24,405 bases of DNA from assembly GCA_035653595.1 (NCBI GenBank), contig DASRBO010000058.1, forward strand, positions 1 to 24,405. The letters run 5' to 3'. The notes beneath the pieces were generated by a model. That model did no database searches, had not been told where the DNA came from, and saw nothing but the letters and a program-made list of their open reading frames with translations. The stretch comes from DASRBO01 sp035653595 (GTDB taxonomy: Bacteria > Actinomycetota > Acidimicrobiia > Acidimicrobiales > JAJPHE01). The position numbers and the translations under genes are program-made. This document shows positions 1-9,280 of the stretch, in pieces; within the stretch, counting starts at the first letter, position 1, and every line of letters begins with the position of its first letter.

Positions 1-285
1 GACCGCCCCCCAGCCCTCCTCCCGCACCCGGGCCACCGCCCGGGCCAGCAGGTCGATGCTGTCCGCCCCGGCCCACCGGGGGTCGCCGTCGGGGAACAGG
101 GAGCCCAGGTCAGGGGCGCCCGCCGCCCCCAGGAGGGCGTCGGCCACGGCGTGGGCCACGGCGTCGGCGTCGCTGTGGCCGGCCAGGCCAGGCCCGCCCT
201 CGATCTCCACCCCTCCCAGCCGCAGGGCCCGGCCCGGATCGCTCGAGAAGGGGTGGACGTCGAAGCCGAGTCCCACCCGGATCAT
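1..285 (-). CDS. ispF: 2-C-methyl-D-erythritol 2,4-cyclodiphosphate synthase (3' end cut off)
   Basis: Makes 2-C-methyl-D-erythritol 2,4-cyclodiphosphate from the CDP-ME 2-phosphate intermediate in the cytosolic MEP isoprenoid pathway. The first 95 residues are visible; the rest lies beyond the left edge. The family start GFDVHPF is at residues 7-13. The metal ligands are present: Asp9 and His11, then His45 in the stretch opening with GHSDADAVAH (36-45). The FPDGDP segment follows. The ATG at 285 overlaps the ispD stop in an ATGA (4 bases), so the two are probably translationally coupled. IspD and IspF act at nearby steps of the same pathway. Identification is secure; only completeness is unknown. 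Confidence 0.95.
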   Translation of the reverse strand, partial: MIRVGLGFDVHPFSSDPGRALRLGGVEIEGGPGLAGHSDADAVAHAVADALLGAAGAPDLGSLFPDGDPRWAGADSIDLLARAVARVREEGWGAV

Positions 286-929
286 CCGGCCTCCCCCAGC
301 AGGGCCCGGGCCAGCACCAGATCCTCGGGGCGGGTGATCTTGAACGCCAGCGGCTCGCCCGCCACCACCGCCACCCGGCCTCCACCCGTCTCGACCAGGG
401 CGGCGTCGTCGCTGGCCTCGCCTCCCCCGGCGTGGGCCCGGCGCAGGGCATCGGCCCGGAACGCCTGGGGGGTCTGGACCGCCACCAGGCCGTCGCGGGG
501 CACCGTCGCCCTCACCCAGCCGGCCTCCACCGCCTTGATGGTGTCGGGCACGGGCAGGCCGGGCACGGCGGCGTCCGCCCCCCCGGCGACCGCCCTCACC
601 ACCGCCTCGAACAGGCAGGTGGGGGCGAGGGGCCGGGCGGCGTCGTGCACCACGACCACGTCCACCTCGGCCGGAACCGCCGCCAGGCCCGCCCGCACCG
701 ATTCCGAGCGGGTTAGCCCGCCGGTGACGACGACATCGGGGCCGCCGCCCCCCTCCGGCCGATACGGGGCGTGGTCGGGGCCCACCACCAGCACGACCGC
801 CTCGGCCACCGAGCGGGCGGCGGCGACCGACCAGTCGAGGACCCGGCGGTCCCCCAGACGCTCGAGCTGCTTGGGACCCCCGAAGCGGGCGCCGGCACCG
901 GCTGCCACCACGATGGCCCACGTCCTCAC
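282..929 (-). CDS. ispD: 2-C-methyl-D-erythritol 4-phosphate cytidylyltransferase
   Basis: Transfers CMP from CTP to 2-C-methyl-D-erythritol 4-phosphate, the third step of the MEP pathway. The 215-residue length is normal for the family. The nucleotide-binding signature AAGAGARFGGPK occupies residues 9-20, with Arg15 and Lys20 as the expected catalytic basic pair. VHDAARP (94-100) carries the metal-binding Asp96. QTPQAF (152-157) and FKITRPED (196-203) complete the family pattern. The start is GTG (929), chosen because the Rossmann strand WAIVVAAG begins right after it. No strong Shine-Dalgarno is visible. It lies 21 bases after the PIN-TRAM gene and overlaps ispF, so it is probably in the carD-PIN-ispD-ispF unit. 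Confidence 0.96.
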   Translation of the reverse strand: MRTWAIVVAAGAGARFGGPKQLERLGDRRVLDWSVAAARSVAEAVVLVVGPDHAPYRPEGGGGPDVVVTGGLTRSESVRAGLAAVPAEVDVVVVHDAARPLAPTCLFEAVVRAVAGGADAAVPGLPVPDTIKAVEAGWVRATVPRDGLVAVQTPQAFRADALRRAHAGGGEASDDAALVETGGGRVAVVAGEPLAFKITRPEDLVLARALLGEAG

Positions 930-950
930 GGCCGGGACGTTAACCGCCCC

Positions 951-2003
951 TCAGCCGGTGGCGATCTCCTCACCGACCAGGGAGGCGAACAGCATCCGTC
1001 CCATCGAGGTCTGGACCTGCCCGGTGACCCGGACCGCCACCTGGGTCCCCACGTGGCCGGCGGCATCGGCCACGACCACCATCGAGCCGTCCTCCAAGAA
1101 GCCGACCCCCTGACCCGGCTCCCGCCCCGGGCGCTCGATCATCAACCTCAGGGGCTCGCCGGCCACGTAGGAGGGTCGCAGGCCCTCGGCCAGTCCATCG
1201 AGGTTGGGGCAGCGCACCCCTTGCAGCTCGGCCACCTTCTGCAGGGCGTGGTCGAGGGTGAGCAGGCCCACCCGCAGCCGGCGGGCCAGGGCGACCAGCT
1301 TGGCGTCCACCGCCTCGACCTCCACCATCTCGTCCTCGAGCACGTGCACCGGCACATGTAGGTGGCGGAGGGCCTCGAGGATCTCCAGTCCCCGCCGGCC
1401 CCGCCGGCGGCGGGCCGGATCGGCCGAGTCGGCGATCAGCTGGACCTCGTCGACGACGAAGCAGGGCACGAGCAGCGGTCCGGTGAGGAACCCGGAGCGG
1501 GCCAGAGGCAGGAGCCTCCCGTCGATGACGGCGCTGGTGTCGACCAGCACGGCGTCGCCTTCGCCGCCGTAGGGGGTGGCCCGCACCAAGGGACGGGTGG
1601 AGAGGCCGGCCATGGCCAGAAGCTCCACGCTCTTGCTGGCCGCCAGCCCGTAGCCGCCGGCGGCGCCCAGCCATACCAGCAGCAGGAACACCGGCAGGGC
1701 GACGGTGCGGGGCAGCCCGAGGAGGGCAGGCAGTCCGAGCACCGCCCCCAGCCCGCCCACCGCCGCCGCCCCGAGGAGGCCGGCGAGGAACCGGGCCGGA
1801 GCGGTCTCCTCCAGGCGCTTCTGGGCCAGGTTGAGCCCGGCCCGCACCAGCCGGGCGCCGATCCCGCCGATCACGTAGCCGAAGCAGGCGCCCAGCACGG
1901 CGCCGGCGAGGGCCGGGTTGGGCGAGCCGGCCCGGTGGCCGATCACGCCGCCCAGCGCCATCGTCGCCAGGACGATGAGCAGGCGCGTGATCTCGACGAA
2001 CAT
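951..2003 (-). CDS. yacL: Membrane-anchored PIN-TRAM domain protein, YacL family
   Basis: A 350-residue protein resembling Bacillus YacL. The N-terminal part (about 5-125) has roughly four hydrophobic membrane segments. A PIN-type nuclease domain follows (about 150-265) with acidic residues placed as in PIN sites: Asp155 in VDTSAVIDGR, Glu186 in VVDEVQ, Asp233 and Asp251 in LTLDHAL. The C-terminal 275-350 looks like a TRAM nucleic-acid-binding domain. PIN folds are usually metal-dependent ribonucleases; the substrate of this membrane family is not established to my knowledge. It sits between carD and ispD, as yacL precedes ispD in Bacillus. The start is ATG. Family assignment is firm; activity is inferred. 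Confidence 0.88.
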   Translation of the reverse strand: MFVEITRLLIVLATMALGGVIGHRAGSPNPALAGAVLGACFGYVIGGIGARLVRAGLNLAQKRLEETAPARFLAGLLGAAAVGGLGAVLGLPALLGLPRTVALPVFLLLVWLGAAGGYGLAASKSVELLAMAGLSTRPLVRATPYGGEGDAVLVDTSAVIDGRLLPLARSGFLTGPLLVPCFVVDEVQLIADSADPARRRRGRRGLEILEALRHLHVPVHVLEDEMVEVEAVDAKLVALARRLRVGLLTLDHALQKVAELQGVRCPNLDGLAEGLRPSYVAGEPLRLMIERPGREPGQGVGFLEDGSMVVVADAAGHVGTQVAVRVTGQVQTSMGRMLFASLVGEEIATG

Positions 2004-2060
2004 GGCCCCAGGAATGTCGGCGCCCCCCGCGCCGCCCTTTAAGTAACTGGGGGTGTTCGG

Positions 2061-2540
2061 CTAGGGCAGGGCCTCGTTGAGCTTCTTTTCCGCCTCGTCC
2101 TCGGACACGCCGATGGCGAAGGTCAGCTCGGAAACGAGGATCTGACGGGCCCGGGTGAGCATGCGCTTCTCGCCGGCGGACAGGCCCTTGTCCTTGTCGC
2201 GGATGGACAGGTTCCGGACCACCTCGGCCACCTGGTAGATGTCGCCCGACTTCAGCTTCTCGACATGGTTCTTGTAACGGCGCGACCAGTTGGTCGGCAT
2301 CCGCGCCTCCTTCTTGCGAAGGACGGCGAAGACCTCCTCGACCTCCTCGTCGTTGATCACCTCGCGCAGGCCCACCTCGTCGGTGTTGTCGGCGGGCACC
2401 ATGAGGGTCAGGTCGCCGTAGGCGAGGCGTAGCACCAGGTATTCGCGGCTTTCGCCGAACACGTCCTTCTTCTCCCGCTTTTCGATGACAGCGGCCCCGT
2501 GGTGGGGGTAGACGACCTTGTCACCTACGTCGAAGGACAT
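2061..2540 (-). CDS. carD: CarD-family RNA polymerase-binding transcription regulator
   Basis: CarD binds the RNA polymerase beta subunit and stabilises open promoter complexes, notably at rRNA promoters, and is essential in mycobacteria. The 159-residue length matches actinobacterial CarD (about 160). The N-terminal RNAP-interaction domain is about residues 1-55 (FDVGDKVVYPHHG near the start). The basic helical DNA-binding domain follows. Trp85 in MPTNWSRRYK (81-90) is at the same number as the tryptophan that contacts the upstream edge of the bubble in Mycobacterium CarD. The ATG is preceded by a GGGAG ribosome-binding site, and a TTGTCT-N17-TACCCT promoter lies upstream. It is divergent from crp. 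Confidence 0.96.
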   Translation of the reverse strand: MSFDVGDKVVYPHHGAAVIEKREKKDVFGESREYLVLRLAYGDLTLMVPADNTDEVGLREVINDEEVEEVFAVLRKKEARMPTNWSRRYKNHVEKLKSGDIYQVAEVVRNLSIRDKDKGLSAGEKRMLTRARQILVSELTFAIGVSEDEAEKKLNEALP

Positions 2541-2579
2541 GGAACTCCCAGGAATGAGACAACGGAGGGGTAGATATCC

Positions 2580-2608
2580 AGGGTACGGGAACAGCGCTTC
2601 GGAGACAA
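2580..2608 (-). promoter_or_regulatory. Predicted sigma-A-type promoter of carD
   Basis: On the minus strand TTGTCT (2608-2603) and TACCCT (2585-2580) are separated by exactly 17 bases. This is a good fit to housekeeping -35/-10 boxes. Transcription would begin near 2573, giving a leader of about 33 bases that ends in the GGGAG Shine-Dalgarno before the carD ATG. It lies within the 111-base divergent region shared with crp. Confidence 0.6.
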
Positions 2609-2637
2609 CTTGGGACGACGGCCGAGCACCACCGGTC

Positions 2638-2651
2638 GGTACTCTCTGGCC
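2638..2651 (+). promoter_or_regulatory. Predicted leaderless promoter of the Crp-family gene
   Basis: A TACTCT -10 hexamer (2640-2645) is followed by six bases and then GTG at 2652, the normal distance from a -10 box to a transcription start. The transcript would begin at or next to the start codon. The same block, CCGGTC-N2-TACTCTC, with the same spacing to the start codon, precedes the lysyl-tRNA synthetase at 10323. No convincing -35 is visible. Confidence 0.55.
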
Positions 2652-3311
2652 GTGGAGTCGACCGAAATGCTGGGCCGGTCAAGCCTTCTGGCCCACCTGG
2701 GCCCGGAGGCGGTCGCCCGGATGGCGGAGGCCTCCCGACCCCTCAGCCTGGCCCGGGGGGACGTGGTCTTCGAGCAGGGGGACGAGGCCGACTGCCTCTA
2801 CCTGGTCTGCACCGGCCGGGTCAGCATCGCCAAGCGCTCCGCCGACGGCAGGTCATCGGTCATGGCCATCATGGAGGAGGAGGACCTCTTCGGGGAGCTG
2901 CCCCTCTTCGACGGGCGGGAGCGCTCGGCCCAGGCCAAGGCGCTCGAGCCGTCGACCCTGCTCTGCCTGCCGTACGAGGCCCTGCGCCAGGAGCTCAAGG
3001 ACAACCCCAGCGCCCTGTGGGGGGTGGTCTCACTCCTGACCGAGCGGCTGCGGGCCACCAACGAGGCGCTGGCCGACTCCATGTTCCTCGACGTCACCGG
3101 GCGGACGGCCAAGCGCATCCTCGAGCTGGCCGGCGACGCCGACGACTTCGTGATACCCGTCACCCAGGAGGAGCTGGCCACCATCGTGGGCGCCTCCCGC
3201 GAGCGGGTGAACAAGGCCATCTCCACCTTCTGCCGCCTGGGTTGGCTGCGCCAGGACGACCGCCACTACCGGATCACCGACCGGGCCAAGCTCGCCCAGC
3301 GGGCTCTGTAA
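2652..3311 (+). CDS. Crp/Fnr-family transcription regulator, mycobacterial Crp type
   Basis: A 219-residue DNA-binding regulator close in layout to the Mycobacterium cAMP receptor protein (Rv3676). The N-terminal cyclic-nucleotide fold (about 10-115) has GELPLF (81-86) and ERSA (90-93). Glu82 and the Arg91-Ser92 pair match the residues that hold cAMP in Crp, so cAMP binding is plausible. A long dimer helix follows. The C-terminal winged helix-turn-helix (about 160-195) contains TQEELATIVGASRERVNKAI. I chose GTG 2652 because a -10 hexamer sits six bases upstream; a TTG at 2610 would place the promoter inside the gene. Its targets are unknown; it is divergent from carD and convergent with the hydrolase gene. 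Confidence 0.9.
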   Translation: MESTEMLGRSSLLAHLGPEAVARMAEASRPLSLARGDVVFEQGDEADCLYLVCTGRVSIAKRSADGRSSVMAIMEEEDLFGELPLFDGRERSAQAKALEPSTLLCLPYEALRQELKDNPSALWGVVSLLTERLRATNEALADSMFLDVTGRTAKRILELAGDADDFVIPVTQEELATIVGASRERVNKAISTFCRLGWLRQDDRHYRITDRAKLAQRAL

Positions 3312-3348
3312 CCCGGCGGCTGAGTAACCGGTCGGGGCGGCGTAACCC

Positions 3349-3369
3349 GCTCGGGCCCCAAACCCGAGC
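3349..3369. terminator. Candidate bidirectional terminator hairpin
   Basis: GCTCGGG (3349-3355) and CCCGAGC (3363-3369) form a perfect 7-bp stem with a 7-base loop, in the 75-base gap between convergent crp and the hydrolase gene. There is no T tract on either side, so termination is inferred mainly from position. Confidence 0.4.
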
Positions 3370-3386
3370 TAGGGGCGGCCGGCGGA

Positions 3387-4049
3387 TCAGGAGCCGTGGG
3401 CCCGCAGGAAGGCGATGGCCTTGGACCAGGCGTCGGCGGCGTCGTCGGGCCGGTGGGCGGGGCGAGAGGGGTCGTGGGCGAAGCCGTGCTCGGCCTGGGG
3501 GTAGATCTCCACCTGCACCCCCTCCACCGCGGCCAGATCCTCGACGTCGCCACCGGGGGTCCACTGGTCCCGTCCGCCGATGATGGCCAGCACGGGACAG
3601 GCCCGCTCCCGCCTGAGCAACTCGATGGGGTCGGCCTGACCGGCGCCCCGCCATTGCTCGGGAACCCGGATCATCCCGTAGAAGGACACGGCGGCGGCGA
3701 AGCGACCGGTGCCGGCCGCCTTCAGGCTGTACATGCCGCCCATGCAGAAGCCGAGCACCCCCACCGTTGGGGCGCCGGTCCGATCGGCGGCCGCCCGCAC
3801 GTCGCCCAGGAACCGGGCGTCGTCGACCTCCGACAGGGCGGCGAAGCGCTCCTCGAGGGTCATCGACTCCCGCCCCGGAAACGGCTCGGGCGCGGCCACG
3901 GCCCAACCCTGCTCGCCGGCCAGGCGCGCCACCAGGTCGTCGAAGAGGGGCCGGAGGCCGCCGATGTCGGGTATGACCACCAGCCCGAAGGCGGCATCGG
4001 ATGGGCCGGCGACCTCCACCGGAGTGCCGGACGGCAGCTGCTCCCGCAT
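3387..4049 (-). CDS. Dienelactone hydrolase family protein
   Basis: A 220-residue alpha/beta hydrolase of the dienelactone hydrolase (carboxymethylenebutenolidase) type. The catalytic triad is visible: Cys102 in GFCMGG (100-105), Asp161 in GGRDQW (158-163) and His188 in AEHGF (186-190). Dienelactone hydrolases open lactone rings in aromatic degradation, but many relatives have unknown ester substrates and no aromatic pathway is nearby. The ATG shares one base with the disA stop (TGATG), so it is last in a radA-disA-hydrolase unit. The reading frame stays open upstream through disA, but the homologous part begins at this ATG. There is no signal peptide, so it is probably cytosolic. The substrate cannot be told. 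Confidence 0.88.
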   Translation of the reverse strand: MREQLPSGTPVEVAGPSDAAFGLVVIPDIGGLRPLFDDLVARLAGEQGWAVAAPEPFPGRESMTLEERFAALSEVDDARFLGDVRAAADRTGAPTVGVLGFCMGGMYSLKAAGTGRFAAAVSFYGMIRVPEQWRGAGQADPIELLRRERACPVLAIIGGRDQWTPGGDVEDLAAVEGVQVEIYPQAEHGFAHDPSRPAHRPDDAADAWSKAIAFLRAHGS

Positions 4050-5122
4050 CAGCTGTAACGGTCCAGGATGCTCGACTCGGCCAATCTCGACAGGCCCTCC
4101 TTGATCAGGCGGGCCCGGCCGGAGCCGACCCCGTCCACGTCGTCCAGCTCGTCCACCGACGCCCGCATGATCTTCTGCAGATCCCCGAAGTGGTTGATGA
4201 CCCGGTGGATGACGGCGTCGGGCAGGCGGGGGACGCGCTTGAGGAGCCGGTAGCCGCGAGCCTGCAGGCCGGCGTCGAGGCCGCCGACGTCGGTCGGTAT
4301 GTGCAGCACCCACGCCACCGTCTTGAGATCGAGCAGGTCCTCGGTGGACAGCTCCGCCAGCCGGTCCACGGCATGGTCGATGCGCCAACCGGTGTCCGAA
4401 CGCAGGTAGTCCTGCACCACCAGATGGCGCTCGTCCTCCACCCCGCCCATCAGCTCCTCCAGCTGGAGGCGGACCAGGCGGCCGTCGGAGCCGAGCTCGA
4501 CTATGTAGTCCTGCACCTCCTCGGCGATGCGGCGGACCATCTCCGAGCGCTGCAGCATGGTCACCACGTCGCGCACCGTCACCAGGTCCTCGACCTCGAG
4601 GGCGGAAAGGGCCCCGGACACGGCGTCGAGCCGGTTCTTGTAGCGCTCGAGGGTCTGGAGGGCCTGGTTGGCCCGGTCGATCACCCGCGGGATCGGCTCG
4701 AGAGGATGCTTCTCGCCGTTGCGGTAGACGGCGATCACCGCCATCGTCTCCGACACGGACAACACCGGCACGTCGAGGGAGCGGGCCACCCGCTCGGCGG
4801 TGCGGTGGCGGGTGCCGGTCTCCGCGGTCGGAACGCTCGGATCCGGCATCAGGTGGACGTTGGCCCGGGCGATGCGGCTGGCGTCGCGGGCCAGGATGAT
4901 GGCCCCGTCCATCTTGGCCAGCTCCGACACCCGCTGGGGCGAGAACTCGGCGTCCATGAGGAACCCGCCGGAACAAATGGCCAGCACGTCGGGATCGTCA
5001 CCGATCACGATCAGGGCGCCCTTGCTCGCCTGCAGGATGCGGTCGAGGCCCTCGCGCAGAGGCGTGCCCGGGGCGACCGCCCTCAAGGCCTCGGTCATCG
5101 CCTGGCTGCGACGGGCCGGCAC
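4049..5122 (-). CDS. disA: DNA integrity scanning diadenylate cyclase DisA
   Basis: Makes cyclic di-AMP from two ATP while scanning DNA for branched or damaged structures. The 357-residue length is normal. The N-terminal DAC domain carries the DGA motif at 72-74 and the RHR motif at 105-107 (within GTRHRTAER), both needed for cyclase activity. A central helical spine follows. The C-terminal helix-hairpin-helix DNA-binding domain (about 295-345) includes VDGVGSGRARLIKEGLS. I used GTG 5122; an ATG eight codons downstream (5098) also fits the family N-terminus, so the start is uncertain. It lies 30 bases after radA, a classical pairing in which RadA is known to modulate DisA in several bacteria. 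Confidence 0.95.
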   Translation of the reverse strand: MPARRSQAMTEALRAVAPGTPLREGLDRILQASKGALIVIGDDPDVLAICSGGFLMDAEFSPQRVSELAKMDGAIILARDASRIARANVHLMPDPSVPTAETGTRHRTAERVARSLDVPVLSVSETMAVIAVYRNGEKHPLEPIPRVIDRANQALQTLERYKNRLDAVSGALSALEVEDLVTVRDVVTMLQRSEMVRRIAEEVQDYIVELGSDGRLVRLQLEELMGGVEDERHLVVQDYLRSDTGWRIDHAVDRLAELSTEDLLDLKTVAWVLHIPTDVGGLDAGLQARGYRLLKRVPRLPDAVIHRVINHFGDLQKIMRASVDELDDVDGVGSGRARLIKEGLSRLAESSILDRYS

Positions 5123-5152
5123 GGCTCCGATGGTAGTAACTGCGCCGCCCGA

Positions 5153-6562
5153 TCAGGGCCGGCGCAGGCGCACCACGTCGCAGATCGGCCCGGACAGGGG
5201 GGCCTGGCAGGTGATCGACAGGGCGCCTAGGGCCTCGGTCACCGAGGTGACCCGGATGACGCGGATGACCGCCGGAGCGCGGGGGGTGGAGCTGGCCACG
5301 ATCGCCCGACGGAAGCCCAGCCTGGCCGCCTCTGACAGCCGGCGCTCGGTGTTGACCACCTGCCTCACCTCGCCGCCCAGGCCGACCTCGCCGAAGGCCA
5401 CGGTGTCGGAGGGCACGGGACGGTCGTGGTAGCCCGACACCAGGGCCATGGCCACGGCGAGGTCGGCGGCCGGCTCGGTGACCTTCACCCCGCCCACCAC
5501 CGAGGCGAAGACGTCGCGGTCCCCGAAATGCGTCCCCTGGCCCCCGTGACGGTCAAGCACCGCCAGCAACAGCGCCAGCCGGCCGGGGTCGAGGCCCTGG
5601 GCCGACCGGCGGGGCGGGGCCGGGCTGCCGTTCTTCACCACCAGGGCCTGGACCTCGACCAGCAGCGGGCGGCCACCCTCCATGGCCGGCACCACGATGC
5701 AGCCGCTGGCGCCGGGGTGGCGGTCCCCGAGCAGGAAGGCGCTGGGATCGTCCACCCCCACCAGCCCGGCACCGGTCATCTCGAACAGACCCAACTCCCC
5801 GGTGGCCCCGAAGCGGTGCTTCATCGCCCGCAGCAGGCGGAGGCCCTGGTGACGCTCGCCCTCGAAGGACAGGACCGTGTCCACGACGTGCTCGAGCACC
5901 CGGGGTCCGGCCAGGGTGCCCTCCTTGGTCACGTGGCCGACCAGCACCACGGCCGACCCCGATGCCTTGGCCGCCTCGACCAGCCGGTGGGCGCAGTGCC
6001 GCACCTGGGCCACCGAGCCGGGGGCCGACTCCAGCTCGGGGTCGTAGAGCATCTGGACCGAGTCCACCACGCAGACGGCGGGCTCCAGCTCGGCCAGGCC
6101 GGCCACCACGGCGGGGAGGCAGGTCTCAGACATCACGAACAGGGACTCGGCCACCGCCCCCAGCCGCTCGGCCCGGGACCGCACCTGGGCGGTGGACTCC
6201 TCCGCCGACACCAGCAGGGCCCGACGCCGCTTGCGGGCCACCGCTCCCAGGGCCTGCAGCAACAGGGTCGACTTGCCGATGCCCGGCTCGCCACCCACCA
6301 GGGTGACGGAACCGGGCATCAGCCCTCCGCCCAGGACACGATCCAGCTCCTGCACCCCGGTGGGCAGTGGGCGGTGGGCGGACCCGTCGACCTCGCCGAT
6401 CGGCACCGGCTTGTCCGCCGGCTCCGCCCGCCGGGCCGGAGAGGGGGCATCCACCTCCTCCACCAGGGAGTTCCACGCCCCGCAGCCGGGGCAGCGTCCC
6501 GACCAGCGGGAGGCGGCGGCACCGCAGTCCGTGCAGCGGTGAACCGTCCGGGGTCGCGCCAT
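5153..6562 (-). CDS. radA: DNA repair protein RadA
   Basis: A RecA-like ATPase and branch-migration helicase acting in homologous recombination. The 469-residue protein has a C4 zinc finger (Cys10, Cys13, Cys24, Cys27), Walker A GGEPGIGKST at 90-99, Walker B around VCVVDSVQ (163-170), and the family motif as KHRFG at 248-252 (KNRFG in E. coli). The C-terminal Lon-protease-like domain occupies about 285-455. The start is ATG; there is no clear Shine-Dalgarno. A CACAAT hexamer ends six bases before the ATG and could allow leaderless expression, though it is a weak -10. The gene follows the clpC terminator and precedes disA. Confidence 0.95.
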   Translation of the reverse strand: MARPRTVHRCTDCGAAASRWSGRCPGCGAWNSLVEEVDAPSPARRAEPADKPVPIGEVDGSAHRPLPTGVQELDRVLGGGLMPGSVTLVGGEPGIGKSTLLLQALGAVARKRRRALLVSAEESTAQVRSRAERLGAVAESLFVMSETCLPAVVAGLAELEPAVCVVDSVQMLYDPELESAPGSVAQVRHCAHRLVEAAKASGSAVVLVGHVTKEGTLAGPRVLEHVVDTVLSFEGERHQGLRLLRAMKHRFGATGELGLFEMTGAGLVGVDDPSAFLLGDRHPGASGCIVVPAMEGGRPLLVEVQALVVKNGSPAPPRRSAQGLDPGRLALLLAVLDRHGGQGTHFGDRDVFASVVGGVKVTEPAADLAVAMALVSGYHDRPVPSDTVAFGEVGLGGEVRQVVNTERRLSEAARLGFRRAIVASSTPRAPAVIRVIRVTSVTEALGALSITCQAPLSGPICDVVRLRRP

Positions 6563-6618
6563 CCGCCGATTGTGCCCTGGGGCTGTGACGGCGCCGGGGG
6601 ACCGTGGCGGTTAAACGA

Positions 6619-6647
6619 TCCAGGGCCGGGCGGAGCCCGGCCCTGGA
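6619..6647 (-). terminator. Rho-independent-type terminator of clpC
   Basis: A perfect 12-bp inverted repeat (arms 6619-6630 and 6636-6647, 5-base loop CGGAG) starts about 21 bases after the clpC stop. On the minus strand it is followed by ATCGTTTAA, a weak T-containing tail. It separates clpC from radA. Confidence 0.75.
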
Positions 6648-6668
6648 CAGCTCAGAACGAGACCGGGG

Positions 6669-9155
<2,487 letters not shown>

Positions 9156-9189
9156 GATGCCTCCTGGCGTGCCTGGTGGCTCGCTGAAG

Positions 9190-9195
9190 ATTCTA
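9190..9195 (-). promoter_or_regulatory. Predicted -10 box of the clpC promoter
   Basis: TAGAAT on the minus strand (9195-9190) would place the transcription start near 9183, giving a leader of about 28 bases carrying AGGAGG ahead of the TTG start. No clear -35 box is seen, which would fit an activator-dependent promoter. I found no clear CIRCE or ClgR box. Confidence 0.45.
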
Positions 9196-9264
9196 CTTCG
9201 GGATGGTGTCCGTTAGGCACCCCCCCTCGGGGAACTGGATTGTGGCTCCCCCGGGCCGGTGACC

Positions 9265-9280
9265 TAGCTTTCCCGGTTGG
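9265..9280 (+). promoter_or_regulatory. Possible promoter of the polyprenyl diphosphate synthase gene
   Basis: TAGCTT (9265-9270) lies ten bases before the ATG at 9281, so a transcript would have a leader of only about four bases. No Shine-Dalgarno is visible, which fits near-leaderless expression. The divergent gap 9156-9280 is the longest non-coding stretch of the window and holds nothing else recognisable. Confidence 0.35.

Noticed and set aside
2610..2651. Longer crp beginning at TTG 2610
   Set aside because: The extra 14 residues are not conserved in Crp proteins and the -10 hexamer would lie inside the gene.
4050..4976. Upstream extension of the hydrolase gene across disA
   Set aside because: The frame is open only because of GC bias. 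Its product is Arg/Pro/Gly-rich and unlike the hydrolase family, which starts at ATG 4049.
4001..5230. Plus-strand open frame of about 400 codons opposite disA
   Set aside because: Low-complexity antisense product; disA on the other strand has all catalytic motifs.
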